Below, in pieces: positions 11,641 through 21,743 of a DNA stretch of 64,000 nucleotides. A program made the position numbers and the translations under genes. The DNA is from Congeria kusceri (Eukaryota; Mollusca; Bivalvia; Myida; Dreissenidae). The stretch spans positions 806,001 to 870,000 of the forward strand of contig CM051030.1 of NCBI GenBank assembly GCA_027627225.1. Reading direction: 5' to 3'. The number at the start of each line of letters is the position of its first letter. Position 1 is the stretch's first letter. Below the pieces are notes generated by a model. It had not been told where the DNA came from. It worked only from the letters and a program-made list of their open reading frames with translations, and searched no databases.

Positions 11641-12509
11641 TTACACACACATGTAAGGCCAGAGTTTTTTATTTCTAGGTACTCAGACATTTTTGGAAAA
11701 GTGTCCGGTTGGAGGAGGGAATTTTTTTACAGAATTGAGTAACTTAATTACTAGAATTTCACAAATGGAAATGGGTAGTGATACTAAAATTTGTATGCAT
11801 TAATACCTACAAAAATTATATTACACAACATTAACTTAATCACTGCATGATAAACATAACATTAATACCAACAATAGTAACAGTAAAAGGCAGTCTTTAT
11901 CATATAAAAACTACTGTTAAAATATGCTAACACTTAAACACAGTACGTCAGATATCGCTGGGCAGTGGCCATATTATATATATAACAGCATGTTTAATAA
12001 AGGGAAAACTAACTGAATATATCTTATTAATAAACAATATACACCAATGAATTTGTTAATTATAATATTGATATAAAATTATAAATGTGTATTTAATACA
12101 ATGATTATAAGATCTTAATTTGTTTTTACTGAGAATTTTCTTCTGACTTTAAGTGTTGCATGATGTATAAAATAACAGAGAGCAGATCATATGAATCATA
12201 CAGCGATATGCAGTAACCATGCATGTTACATAAAATTAAGTCATTTCTTCAGCGTATTTTTTTGCATTCCGTTTAAAAGATTTAAACCCTTTCACAAGGT
12301 CATTTTTACTATATTGGGTACATTCTACACATTTTTATTTTTTGTTGTTGCTTTTTTTGGAAAAAATCGGATCGGCGGATCCGAGAACCAAGAAATAAAA
12401 AAAACTCTCGCCTGAGAGACCAAAGCAGTTTGTTGGCAGTTACTGAATTATTTCGCCCCCTCTTACATCAATTCTTGTAACCTCGCCTGATAAATACCAA
12501 CTATTCCAG
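11641..12509. other. no gene seen
   Basis: AT-rich DNA. The 74-residue frame near 12191 is low complexity. This would be intron if the cysteine-rich modules form one gene. Confidence 0.4.
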
Positions 12510-12632
12510 GTGTCGACTGTTTCTACAACAACCACCCCCTGTACCAGGACGGAGAGACGTTCAAACATGACTGTAACACGTGTCAATGCACGAAGGGACA
12601 GGTCCACTGCACGGCCAACACGTGTCTCCAAG
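12510..12632 (+). CDS. pacifastin-like (or VWC-like) cysteine-rich exon
   Basis: After acceptor ATTCCAG, the phase-1 frame reads VDCFYNNHPLYQDGETFKHD, then CNTCQCTKGQVHCTANTCLQ. The order C...CNxCxC..G...CTxxxC with six cysteines is the signature of pacifastin-type serine protease inhibitor modules; a diverged VWC half is the alternative. The exon is 123 nt and both borders are phase 1, like its neighbours. There is no GT at the 3' border. The fit is CAAG/GCGAGT, a GC-AG intron donor. If not spliced there, the frame stops two codons later at TAA. Uninterrupted and plausible as a functional module of a secreted inhibitor. Confidence 0.6.
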
Positions 12633-12639
12633 GCGAGTA

Positions 12640-12870
12640 AACGTGTACGCGTTGTTTATGCCAAATTGGGGGCCATTAGGCATTGCACTTGTCCGTCCGT
12701 ACGTCTGTACGTACATACCTACGTCCCGAAATCTTGTGGACTCAATTCCTCTTTAACTGCTGGGCTGATTTTGCTCAAACTTTCACAGCTGTAAAACCTT
12801 AATGCGGATGTGATTGTAAAGAAAAGAATTCTGGCTGCGCCCAATTTTGGCAGAATTATGGCCCTTTGTC
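12640..12870 (+). repeat. 'cttgtccgtccgt' mollusc repeat
   Basis: CACTTGTCCGTCCGTACGTC is followed by AACTGCTGGGCTGATTTTGC and GAATTATGGCCCTTTGTC. The phrase set recurs in other families here and is noncoding; open frames over it are fortuitous. Confidence 0.5.
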
Positions 12871-13011
12871 ATTTTTTCAACTATGCAATATACATGTATA
12901 TGAAAATAAATTTTTGGAGGCAAAAATAAGTGTTGGTAACACACCCTTTGTCTGTGCCCAAACATGTGTCGTGGAGGCATGCGTGTCTGTGACACATCTA
13001 GTTTATAATAA

Positions 13012-13268
13012 GGCGCGTCGTCGGAAAACCGGACTTAATGCAAGAGCGTAAAGTGTCGTCCCGGATTAGCCTGTGCAGTCCGCACAGGCTAATCCGGGAA
13101 GGCACTTTCCGCTTTTATGGTATTTTCTGTTTCAAGAAAGTCTCTTCTAAACATAAATCCACTGTAGGCGGAAAGTGCCGTCCCGGATTAGCCTGTGCGG
13201 ACTGCACAGGCTAATCCGGGACGACACTTTACGCACATGCATTAAGTCCGGTTTTCCCACGACGCGCC
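13012..13268. mobile_element. 257-bp foldback element, family D (copy 1)
   Basis: The ends are inverted repeats (GGCGCGTCGT ... ACGACGCGCC). The inner sequence pairs again: GATTAGCCTGTGCAGTCCGC with GCGGACTGCACAGGCTAATC, and GGCACTTTCCGC with GCGGAAAGTGCC. Four relatives lie at 20213, 43126, 46027 and 51341. I associate this motif set with dreissenid mussels, from memory. Confidence 0.85.
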
Positions 13269-13667
13269 ACAATATATACTTTTATCCCATCATCACATCG
13301 ACTTTGACGAAATAACACCGTGGGATAAACTTAGCTGTAATTCCACACTGGGTTTAAGCAAACACGCGGAATCTATTGACGTCATTTTATGTTTTTCGTG
13401 TTATTTAGTATGTTTTCTTTCGTTTATTGTCATATAGTTTCATATATTAAAGAATATGGTAGCAATATAATATCTTATTTTATTTGGGTAGTTTTGCTGT
13501 ATTCCCCTTTTTGAAAGCACAGCCCAACACCGGGTGTTACTGAAATATGCATATGTAATTTGTATAAGTGTTTGGATGTACAATCATATATCCTTGTTTA
13601 ATAATAATATAACAGTTAAAGTGTTATTACGCTATACTGCGTTGACATTCTATTGTCAATTGCTCAG
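13269..13667. other. no gene seen
   Basis: AT-rich DNA leading into the acceptor of the WAP exon. Confidence 0.35.
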
Positions 13668-13805
13668 ATAAACCCAGGAGGTGTCCAGCCGTTACATTGG
13701 AGGGCAGCTGCAAGACCCGGTGAGACTCGGACCACGACTGCCCAGGCGTGAGGAAGTGCTGCAGTACCGGATGTGGATTCCAGTGCTCCAACCCCGTACC
13801 GGATG
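13668..13805 (+). pseudogene. WAP four-disulfide-core exon with TGA at cysteine 3
   Basis: WAP modules are about 50-residue secreted protease-inhibitor or antimicrobial domains with eight cysteines. Between acceptor CTCAG and donor G/GTAAGA the 138-nt exon is phase 1-1 and reads RRCPAVTLEGSCKTR, stop, DSDHDCPGVRKCCSTGCGFQC. The spacing C-x3-[stop]-x5-C-x5-CC-x3-C-x3-C is exactly the family's, with TGA (13721-13723) where the third cysteine belongs. Everything else is intact, including splice sites. Readings: a recent nonsense mutation (TGC/TGT to TGA), a sequencing error, or, much less likely, a selenocysteine codon. Only the stop is seen. Confidence 0.75.
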
Positions 13806-13902
13806 GTAAGAGTTCTCTTAATGCATTAAGTGTTCGTTGAATATTTATAACTCTAACATGAAATGTCGCTAATTTTTCTGTAGACAAAGAACAAAATAAT
13901 TA

Positions 13903-14132
13903 TTGTTAAACAACACAATAAACAATGCAAAACGCAGTCCCGATCTGAGCCGAGCATAGTAAAATTTAGTTCTCATTACAATTGCACAAACATTTTTCAA
14001 ATCATGTTAGAATCGAAATAATTTTCGCGTGATCGTTGTTTATCGGCCAATCGCACTTTATCGTTCTGACGCGTGCCTATTAAACCACTCGGGCAAACGC
14101 CCATGTTGTTTAATTCCTACGCATCGGAACTC
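13903..14132. repeat. interspersed foldback repeat family F (copy 2)
   Basis: AATAAACAATGCAAAACGCA, GAGCATAGTAAAAT, TCTCATTACAATTGCAC, CATGTTAGAATC and GATCGTTGTTTATCGGCC mark this copy. Read on the opposite strand, its left end extends to TTTTGTTCTTTGTCTACAG, also found beside copy 3. Confidence 0.65.
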
Positions 14133-14576
14133 CAAGTACACGAGTCAAGACCACGAACCACCACTACGAGTCTAATCAACTTAAGAGAAGTTACAGTGTA
14201 GTTTACATTAATTATACAGACAGTCTGCAAATTTATTTATTGATAAACTAGAAGCAAAACTGTTTTAATGAAATGCACTCGTTTCACAAAATTACAAATT
14301 GACACTTACTGTTGTAAGAAATTAGTAGATATAAGGCGCGGCATGAGGATTTGATGTTAGCCGGGACGGAAAATTTCAGTACTTTCAAACATATACATGT
14401 ATAAATTATATATTTTGCAATCCAATGACAAATTAATTGCGCGATACATGTATTATTATTTAGCGTTTGAAAGAGATTCTAGAAGCGCGCTAGGCATATG
14501 TGTAACATAACATGATAATATACCCGACAAACTTATATCATACTCGCTTAAAGACAATGTCTATATAATTCTAAGT
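14133..14576. other. no gene seen
   Basis: AT-rich DNA without aligned repeats or domains. Confidence 0.3.
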
Positions 14577-15990
14577 TAGGCGTAAAAAAATATGTTTGTT
14601 TCAGGTTACCCGCCGACCCTAAAAAAATACCCCGTTCCTAGAACACTTTTATGAGTTTGTCCGATATTTTTTGCTTTATTATGCTCCCCGAAAAATTTCG
14701 GGGGAGCATATAGTCGCCGCCTTGTCCGTCCGGCCGTCCGTCTTTCCGGCCGTCCATCCGTCCCACTTTCTTGTCCGGGCTATTTCTCAGCAACTAATTG
14801 CCGGAATTCAACGAAATTTTATGGGAAGCTTCATTACAAAGAGGAAATGTGCATTTTACGAGGACACTCCGCTTCAATGATTTTTCTAAGAGTTATGGGT
14901 CTTCGAAGATTTCTGAAATATGTAAATAGTTAACAATTCTTGACTTTCTTGCCCGGGCTATTTCTCAACAATTACTGGCCAGAATTCGACAAAACTTGAT
15001 GGGATGCTTCATTACCAAGAGGATATGCATATTACCAGGATGTTCCGCTTCAATGATTTTTCTCAGAGTTATGGGACTTTGAAAATTTCTGAAATTAGTA
15101 TATAGTGCACATTTCTTGACTTTCTTGTCTAGGCTTTTTCTCAGCAACTATTGGACGGAATTCAACGAAACTTTATGGGAAGCTTCCTTACCAAGAGGAG
15201 GTGTGCATAATACCAAGATGTTCCGCTACAATTATTTTTCTCGGAGTAACGGGACCTTGAAGATTTCTGAAATTAGTATGTAGTGCACAATTTTTGTACG
15301 GGATTTTTCTCAGCAATAACTGGCCAGATTTCAATAAAACTTTATGGGCAGCTTCATTGCCAAGAGGAAGTATGCATATTACCAGAACGTTCCGCTTCTA
15401 TGATTTTTCTTGGAGTCACGGGACTTTGCGGACGTCATTGTGTCATATCTCTCAGGAACTGCTATATGAAATTCAATGATGCTTGATGGAAAAAACTAAA
15501 TAACTAGGAATTAAAATAACCATACGGGTATTACAGTTATGATCCATTACTTTGATTTATTTTATTGTATTTGTATTTTATTTTATTTATACAATATATT
15601 TCATCTGCATGTTCATGTTGTATTTGTGTGGTGTGCTCACATACAGTTTTGATGTCCGATTTGGTCTTGTGATTTTTAGTCATTTTACAGTCTCTGCCCT
15701 TCTCATTACATTAATATTGCTTGACAAAGCGCATTGGGGAGCATCCATCAGTTTTACTGATATCCATGTTTACTTTGTTCCAATAATTAATTATATTTTT
15801 TTATAAATAAGTGTTCTGTTTTGATAGCATCCACTTCAACCAATGTTTAAGGATATTACTGATATGTTTTGAATATTTTTTCAGTTTCAGAATCCTCAAG
15901 TTGATATAAAAAATAATAATAAAATAAATCCCTACCTATCTACACTAATTTTGGGGGGCATGTAACCAGAAACAAACATTTTGTTAGGCC
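14577..15990. mobile_element. terminal-repeat element split by a nested insertion
   Basis: GGCGTAAAAAAATATGTTTG with TTTCAGGTTACCCG at 14581 matches the ends of the element at 38608-38942. The corresponding other half (TTGTTTAAGG-type core, TTCAGTTTCAGAATCC, ending TGTAACCAGAAACAAAC) appears only at about 15800-15990. The DNA between is a different repeat (14680-15800), so one element sits inside another. Confidence 0.5.
14680..15500 (+). repeat. 'TATGCTCCCC' repeat with about five internal 140-150-bp units
   Basis: It begins with a TATGCTCCCCG/CGGGGGAGCATA hairpin, then CCTTGTCCGTCCGGCCGTCC. Degenerate units follow, each with TTTCTCAGCAACTA, GGAATTCAACGAAA, TTATGGGAAGCTTC and CAAGAGGA. Noncoding. 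Open frames over it arise from the units. Confidence 0.7.
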
Positions 15991-16144
15991 TTGTTGTGAG
16001 GTTTAACAAAACAAATCGTATACCATTTTACGGAGGGAGGGGGCCGTATGCCGTTTCCGACCCCCCCCCCCTCCCCCCTCAAAATCAATATATGGGCATT
16101 CTGACATGCCTATTTTGTTGACACATTTCATGTCCATATTCTAG

Positions 16145-16231
16145 TGGACTGTAATACAGTGGACTGACCGCCTCTGACTTGCGCACGGAGCTACACGCCT
16201 GCTGGGTAGTGCTGTCCAGTCTGCAAAAATG
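16145..16231 (+). pseudogene. VWC C-terminal-half exon with two in-frame stops
   Basis: Between acceptor TTCTAG and donor G/GTAAGC the 87-nt phase 1-1 exon reads DCNTVD, stop, PPLTCARSYTPAG, stop, CCPVCKN. YTPxGxCCPVC is the VWC C-terminal signature. The first stop is TGA at 16165, where VWC domains have a cysteine (C-x4-C); the second is TAG at 16207. Two stops make selenocysteine reading unlikely and point to decay. Splice borders are still canonical. Confidence 0.7.
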
Positions 16232-16236
16232 GTAAG

Positions 16237-16540
16237 CCAGTGGTTTTTCACCTTTGGGGGAAAGGTGGCGGGGTCCTTTACGCCAAAAGGGGATTTTTTA
16301 AAGCACTATTGTATGTTTATATTCTACTTAGTTATAAAACATTAATGAATTGTTTTTGCTACAAATGATAACTTAGATGCAAAATTGCTGGGACTGTTGA
16401 CGAAAATTTTGGTCAATTTTTTTAAAAATAAAGCTTATATTCTGAGGGGAATTTTCAGGTAAATATAGGGGGAAATATATACTCTGTAAGCAGGGGAATG
16501 GGGCCTAATTTCGGCCCCAAATTGGCCATAGAAAAACACT
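16237..16540 (+). repeat. interspersed repeat family G (copy 1)
   Basis: TTTTTCACCTTTGGGGGAAA, GGCGGGGTC, AAAAGGGGATTTTTT, ACAAATGATAACTT, and the end GGGGCCTAATTTCGGCCCC define the family. An inverted partial copy follows at about 16615-16757 and a third copy lies at 19035-19385. Confidence 0.7.
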
Positions 16541-16614
16541 GTAAGCACTTCCTCTGGTTTGCATGTACATGGTGTCACACATGGAAAACTAAGTACTTTT
16601 AGTCGGCTGACAGT

Positions 16615-16757
16615 GTTCGTTTAGGGCAAATTTGGGGCCGAAATTAGGCCCCATTCCTCAGCTTACAAAGTATATATTTTTCCCCTATATTTACCTTAAA
16701 ATTCCCCTCAGAATATACCGGTAAGCTTTATTTTTAAAAAGGTGAAAAGACACTGGC
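16615..16757 (-). repeat. interspersed repeat family G (copy 2, inverted, partial)
   Basis: GGGGCCGAAATTAGGCCCC, then TATTTTTCCCCTATATTTACC and AATTCCCCTCAGAATATA, mirror copy 1 across an about 70-base gap. The copies could pair as a long hairpin. Confidence 0.65.
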
Positions 16758-16910
16758 TAAGGCCTTTTATTGCTGGCGAATTTAATTTCTAAGGCAAATA
16801 CCTTTGTCGTTGATCAAATAATATAATCTTATATCCACTGGAACTAATTGAAGACGTGCTTTCGATGTCTTAAAAATAATGTGTTTGTTTGCGTTTTTGT
16901 TGGTGTTGTT

Positions 16911-17265
16911 TTTATAACCCCGGCATCTTGATGCGAGAGCCATGTAGTGATTGTCTTGTCCGTCCGTCCGTCCGTGATTCCGAGTTTAACTAGATTTTAT
17001 TTCGTCTACCACCAACACTTGGATACTTACACAGGTGTTTTTGCTTATAGCCATTCCCAATCCACCCATATCGCCTAACCGCACCTTGATCTTGACCTAA
17101 TTTGAACTTGAAATAATCCAAATGAGCTATTTCTTGGTTAACTAGATTTTACCGTTTCGTCTAGCACAAACACCTCTTACTTCATCACTTGGATACTTAC
17201 GCGTATGACCATTTCCAATCCACCCATATCACCCAACCTCACATTGACCTTGACCTAATATGGAC
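16911..17265 (+). repeat. 'CGGCATCTTGATGCG' repeat (copy 1)
   Basis: CGGCATCTTGATGCG, CTTGTCCGTCCGTCCGTCCG and two internal units with TCTACCACCAACACTTGGAT, CCACCCATATC and TTGACCTTGACCTAATTT. Copies are at 43905-44260 and 62425-62920. Noncoding. Confidence 0.65.
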
Positions 17266-17980
17266 TTTCTTTTCTTTTATGCGTTCGAAGTCAGTATTGT
17301 ATTGCATGAAAGTGGCAATAACAACAACGAAACGAATTCATACAGTTATAGTTTATATTCCTTGACAATAATAATAATGTAAGTTGTAACTGTTCTATTA
17401 GAGACTTCTTGACTTAATCGTTCTTTTTTCTTACAATGTTCTAGTTAATCCAACTGCAGTAGAATATCTATCATCCTATCATAAATGCTACAGAAGTTCA
17501 AATGACATTTTTAGGACGGAAATAGATGCTAATTAAATGTAGAAGTATGCATTTGGTGTACTTTCCTTCACATGTCTTCATAAAATAATAAACGAGTTGA
17601 GGTAAAAAAACGGATTTTTTAAAGCAATTTTAGAATTTGACCTTGAAATGACCTTGACAATGACCTTCGGTGACTTGTATCATAGCATTGTTTAAATGCC
17701 CTCTGCGTGTACATTTGTTTTGATAAACATTGAAAAATCAAAATATTGGCATAACATATTAATAACAGTTACAATGAGACAAGGTGTTATAAAAAAAAAA
17801 AAAAGGACTCCATTTGGACGCCTTCTGTACAGGATTATGCAAAGAAACTACCAGGACAAAAATGCACACAAATTCCTCCAGTGACTAGACCGCTGTGTCA
17901 CGGAACAACGTGTGTTGCCAATTATCAATCATTTACCTTTTATGTTATCGTTCTTGTGCATTTTTATTCTATTTGAACAG
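17266..17980. other. no gene seen
   Basis: AT-rich. The frame at 17696-17884 crosses an A15 tract and has no domain. Confidence 0.35.
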
Positions 17981-18028
17981 GGAGAAAGCTAAACAATTGC
18001 ATAGTTGATGGCAAGAGATACTTGAATG
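17981..18028 (+). CDS. short VWC N-terminal-half exon
   Basis: Acceptor TTGAACAG and donor G/GTATGT bound a 48-nt phase 1-1 exon reading GRKLNNCIVDGKRYLN. C-x-V-x-G-x-x-Y is the first cysteine and strand of a VWC domain. It joins in frame to the exon at 18479 to make most of one VWC module. Too short to be certain alone; the matched phase and content support it. Confidence 0.5.
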
Positions 18029-18145
18029 GTATGTTATAAAAATCAACCGTATTTATATATACACGCGCATGTAAATTTGTATACAAATAACAATATCTCA
18101 TATTCATGATCATCTAGAACTAGACCATATCTACCAACTTTCATT

Positions 18146-18470
18146 ATTCAAGAAATCATTTTCGATTTATCATTGTTTATTGGCCAATAAACAACGATTT
18201 GTAGTTCTGATGAGTAGGAATTAAACCACGAGGACGTTAGCCACGTATTAGAACGACAAAGACTTGTTTATTGGCCTATAAAAAAAACGATAATGCGAAT
18301 TTTTTTTCGATTCTATCATGATCTGACAAGTATTTTGGCAATTGTAATGAGAACTTCATTTTACTATGCTCCGCTCAGAATCGGGACTACTTTTTGCGTT
18401 GTTTATTGTGTAGTTTAACAACGATAGTTTTGTTCTTTGTCTATAGAAAAACTGCGAGTATCATGATATA
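18146..18470. repeat. interspersed foldback repeat family F (copy 3)
   Basis: ATTGTTTATTGGCCAATAAA, GGAATTAAACCACGAGG, TAATGAGAACTTCATTTTAC and GGGACTACTTTTTGCG lie in inverted order to copy 2. The copy fills most of the intron between the 17981 and 18479 exons and stops just before the acceptor. Confidence 0.65.
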
Positions 18471-18478
18471 TGTTCCAG

Positions 18479-18561
18479 GTTCCCTCGTGCCAGACCCTGA
18501 CAGGTGCAAGGTTTGCACCTGCAGAGAGGGCACGGTACTGTGTGACACCACGGCCTGCTAA
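18479..18561 (+). CDS. VWC middle exon, truncated at its 3' end
   Basis: Acceptor ATATGTTCCAG, phase 1, then SLVPDPDRCKVCTC, REGTVLCDTTAC and TAA. The CxxCxC...C....C pattern is VWC. The expected ending (CCPxC) is missing. The reading stops right after the fifth cysteine, and a few bases on begins a repeat also found at 58377 and 60600 (GGGGCCATTTTATGAAG). I infer that the insertion cut the module. Alternatively this is a naturally short last exon. Confidence 0.55.
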
Positions 18562-18569
18562 CGACCTGG

Positions 18570-18812
18570 GGCCATTTTATGAAGATTCTTAAGTTCTTCT
18601 TAACTTAAGTTGAAAATAAGTCAAAATTAGAATTAATGTTTGAAACACTGTGCTTTGGAACATGTGCATGACAAATGTTACACATTAATACAAATAGAAT
18701 TACATTTCAACTTCTGTGACAAAATCTTTAAATAAAATCATTAAATCGACTAATAAAATATAAGAATTTAAAAAATTTGCTTAAGGTTCGACTAAGAGTC
18801 TTTATAAATAGC
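18570..18812. mobile_element. inverted-repeat element, family H (copy 1)
   Basis: The left end GGCCATTTTATGAAGATTCTTAAG and the right end GAGTCTTTATAAATAGCAGC are imperfect inverted repeats. The inner phrase GTTTGAAACACTGTGCTTTGG is shared with 58440 and 60670. Confidence 0.55.
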
Positions 18813-19034
18813 AGCTCAGCTCACACGAATTGGCAAAACGATTTCACCATTATACATAGTTGTTTTCAATGTAGTTTTCTTGTTCAAAATGGTATTGACT
18901 TATAAAATAAAAGTGCACAATGCATTAAAATGATCATCGAATGATGTAACCTCTTGACTGCTGTACACGTGTACATATTTTAACAACGTACGTACTGGTG
19001 AAGTTACGAGGTCACAGTGGTGTAATGAATATGG

Positions 19035-19385
19035 TGTTTTTTTAGGGCCAAATTTGGGGCGAAATTCGGCCCCATTTCCCTGCTTTAAAGGTATTTTTCC
19101 CCTATATATACCTTAAATTTCCCGTCTTAAGACAAGCTTTATTTTGAAGAAAAAAAACGACCAAAATTGGACCAAAATTGGCTAAGATAGAGGAGTTTTC
19201 ATAAACAATCCCAGCAATTTCTCATCAAACCAAATTAAATCAAGTTATCATTTGTAGCAAAACAATTCATACATGGTTTATATCAAAGTAGAATATACAC
19301 ATGTAATAATGCTTTTCTAAAAAAAATCCCCTTTTGCCGTAAAATTCCCCATCTGAAAGACCCCGCCGCCTTTCCCCCAAAGGTG
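19035..19385 (-). repeat. interspersed repeat family G (copy 3)
   Basis: Inverted relative to copy 1: GGGGCGAAATTCGGCCCC, CCCCTATATATACC, CCAGCAATTTCTCATC, AAATCCCCTTTTGCCG, CCCCCAAAGGTGAAAA. Confidence 0.7.
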
Positions 19386-19587
19386 AAAAAAAATACTAGT
19401 TAGCCTTGCGATCGGGAGGTCCTGACTTGGATCCGTGCTCGGGAAGCTTTCTCAAAAGACCCCAAGTACTGGTTGTACCCACCAAATAGACTCGAAAACG
19501 TCTCAGTAAGCCTCTGAGTCTCCAGCTAAAATGAAACGGTTTAAACTAACGTGCCGTACTTAGTAAGGAACAGTTTGCGTTCTGGGG

Positions 19588-20160
19588 TGGTATTCCAGAA
19601 ACGTCTTAAGTTTATCCTAAAATAGTTTCACTTAAGTTTCAATTTGTGTAAGGTCATACTTTTAAAACCACACATCAGTTAATGATTCCAATAACAGTTA
19701 AGTAAATATCAGTTAATAATTAGTTGATAATTAGTGAACATTTTGCAGAAATTCCATGTATATATGGAATAAAATGCTTAAGAAAAATGACGATTTTAAG
19801 GCTAATGATAAGATTTCACTTAAGATGTTTCTGGAATACGACCCCAGGTTACGTCCAAGGCGTGCACACATGGTGTCCTAGAGGTACCTGGGACTGGGTC
19901 CATGTACTCGAAGCTAAGGGGTCGTGTTCCAGAAGCATCTTAAGAAAATCTTATCATTGCCTTAAAATTGTCATTTTTCTTTAGCATTTTATTCCATGCA
20001 TACATAAAATTCTGCTGAATGTTCACTAACTGTCAATTTATTATTACTTAACTGTAATTATATTCAATGAAGTTTTCAAAATACGACCCTACAAAGTTCG
20101 GAACTTAAGTGAAAATAATTTAAGATAAACTTTAAGATGTTTGTGGGACATGGGCCCAGG
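19588..20160. mobile_element. two inverted-repeat elements with 'TTCCAGAAACGTCTTAAG' ends
   Basis: GGTATTCCAGAAACGTCTTAAG (19588) is inverted at about 19815-19848 (TTAAGATGTTTCTGGAATACG). A second, oppositely oriented relative (TGTTCCAGAAGCATCTTAAG, 19926) ends near 20160. The core phrases ATTCCATG and AGTTAATA recur in both. A single end also occurs near 55455-55490. No coding sequence. Confidence 0.6.
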
Positions 20161-20212
20161 ACTAAGGAAAATCTGAACGTGAGTCACATTAAAGTGAAAA
20201 AAAAAATATTGT

Positions 20213-20468
20213 GGCGCGTCGTGAGAAAACCGGTCTTAATGCATGTACGTAAAGTGTCGTCCCGGATTAGCCTGTGCAGTCCGCACAGGCTAATCCAGGA
20301 CGGCACTTTCCGCTTTTATGGTATTTTCAGTTTCAAGGAAGTCTCTTCTAAACATATATCCACTGAAGACGGAAAGTCTGTCCCGGATTAGCCTGTGCGG
20401 ACCGCACAGGCTAATCCGGGACGACCCTGTACGCACATGCATTAAGTCCGGTTTTCCCACGACGCGCC
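20213..20468. mobile_element. foldback element family D (copy 2)
   Basis: Same ends and inner pairing as the copy at 13012; full length at 256 bp, with small substitutions (AATCCAGGACGG, GACCCTGTACGC). Confidence 0.85.
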
Positions 20469-21709
20469 TCAATTAAATACAATATTCTATGAGGAAATTA
20501 ATGTTTTATAATTGAAGTATTGTAAAATAAGAAGCACATGTTGATGCTTGACCAGGATAATTAACTTAAAATGGAACAGCCACAGGTTTCATGAATATTC
20601 ATGATTTTAAGTAATTTCCTTTTTATAAAGAAGCTTTGTGGATACAGGCCCCCGTAACATCGGGCGTTATGACTCTGTGTGCAGTATCAACAACACATGC
20701 CCCTTGCTTAAGCTTAATACAAAACACAATCCGCAATAAAGTGTAGGCGTATGAAACATTTTGCGCATCCGGCAAAATGCTATTGTCAACGTTTTTGTAA
20801 TGAAGGTGCAGATATGCATCAAATCATTCAAAAAACAAGACAAAAGAAATTTTATTTTGCGTTGGTTTGTATAACAAATTAAACATTGGCTATAAATCTA
20901 TTTTATGATATCATCTGACATTGTGTACGGGTAGTAAAATTCAGAAATTTCAGGCATCTGGCTTATCTACTAATGTACTTGAAGTACCTTGCTTTACATC
21001 GGAATCCAGAAAATCTACTCCATTACTGGTGCGAAAAGCATTTGTTGTGTTTGAGGGGGGGGGGGGGGGTCACTACCTATACCGACCTACACATGTATAA
21101 ATTAAATATGTTTGCAAAACAAAGATAGTTAAATTATAGTTAAAGATAGATATCAATGTTTAGCTTCTGTGCAACAAAACCTGATTAGAAAGCGGATACA
21201 CTTATACCACTTTTCGCTGAGGAGAATGTCATTAAATTATTTTGAAATTAAAAATATATTTTAAGAGACAATTTTACAGGGGCGTTCGCCGCTTCCGTCT
21301 CTCTCCAAATTGTTCTATGCATTATCCGTATCAGGGGAGACCACTGTGGGTGGCTTGTGCAATGAGCCTAGAATAGTTGTTCCCCTTGATTGTCACCACT
21401 CGGACACGGTTTGCGTTTACAGGGTGATCGACACGCCGAAACCGTCAATCACTCTCGTGGTGATTCGTTTTTCGGCGTAGCTGTCTAACATCACTTTTGA
21501 CCTAGATTTCTTGCGATAATTGTATGCACCGGGAAAATTGAATGCCAATAAAATTGGGCAAATTTTCTAATTTTAGGGAATTCAAACCTACAACAATAGT
21601 TTGATGTCTACCAATACTATTGCATACTTTTGAGGATTAAAATTGTTTACATAAGCGGTTAAAATAAAGTTATTAACATATCTTCGACATCCACTCTAAA
21701 ATTGAACAT

Positions 21710-21711
<2 letters not shown>
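20469..21711. other. no gene seen
   Basis: AT-rich DNA with a G14-type run near 21053-21069. No domain or aligned repeat apart from a short relative of 44395-44475 near 20570-20650. Confidence 0.35.

Positions 21712-21743
<32 letters not shown>

Noticed and set aside
13721..13723. Selenocysteine codon as the main explanation for the WAP TGA
   Set aside because: A neighbouring module has both TGA and TAG, no SECIS-type fold was recognised, and WAP cysteines form structural disulfides. Nonsense mutation or error is simpler.
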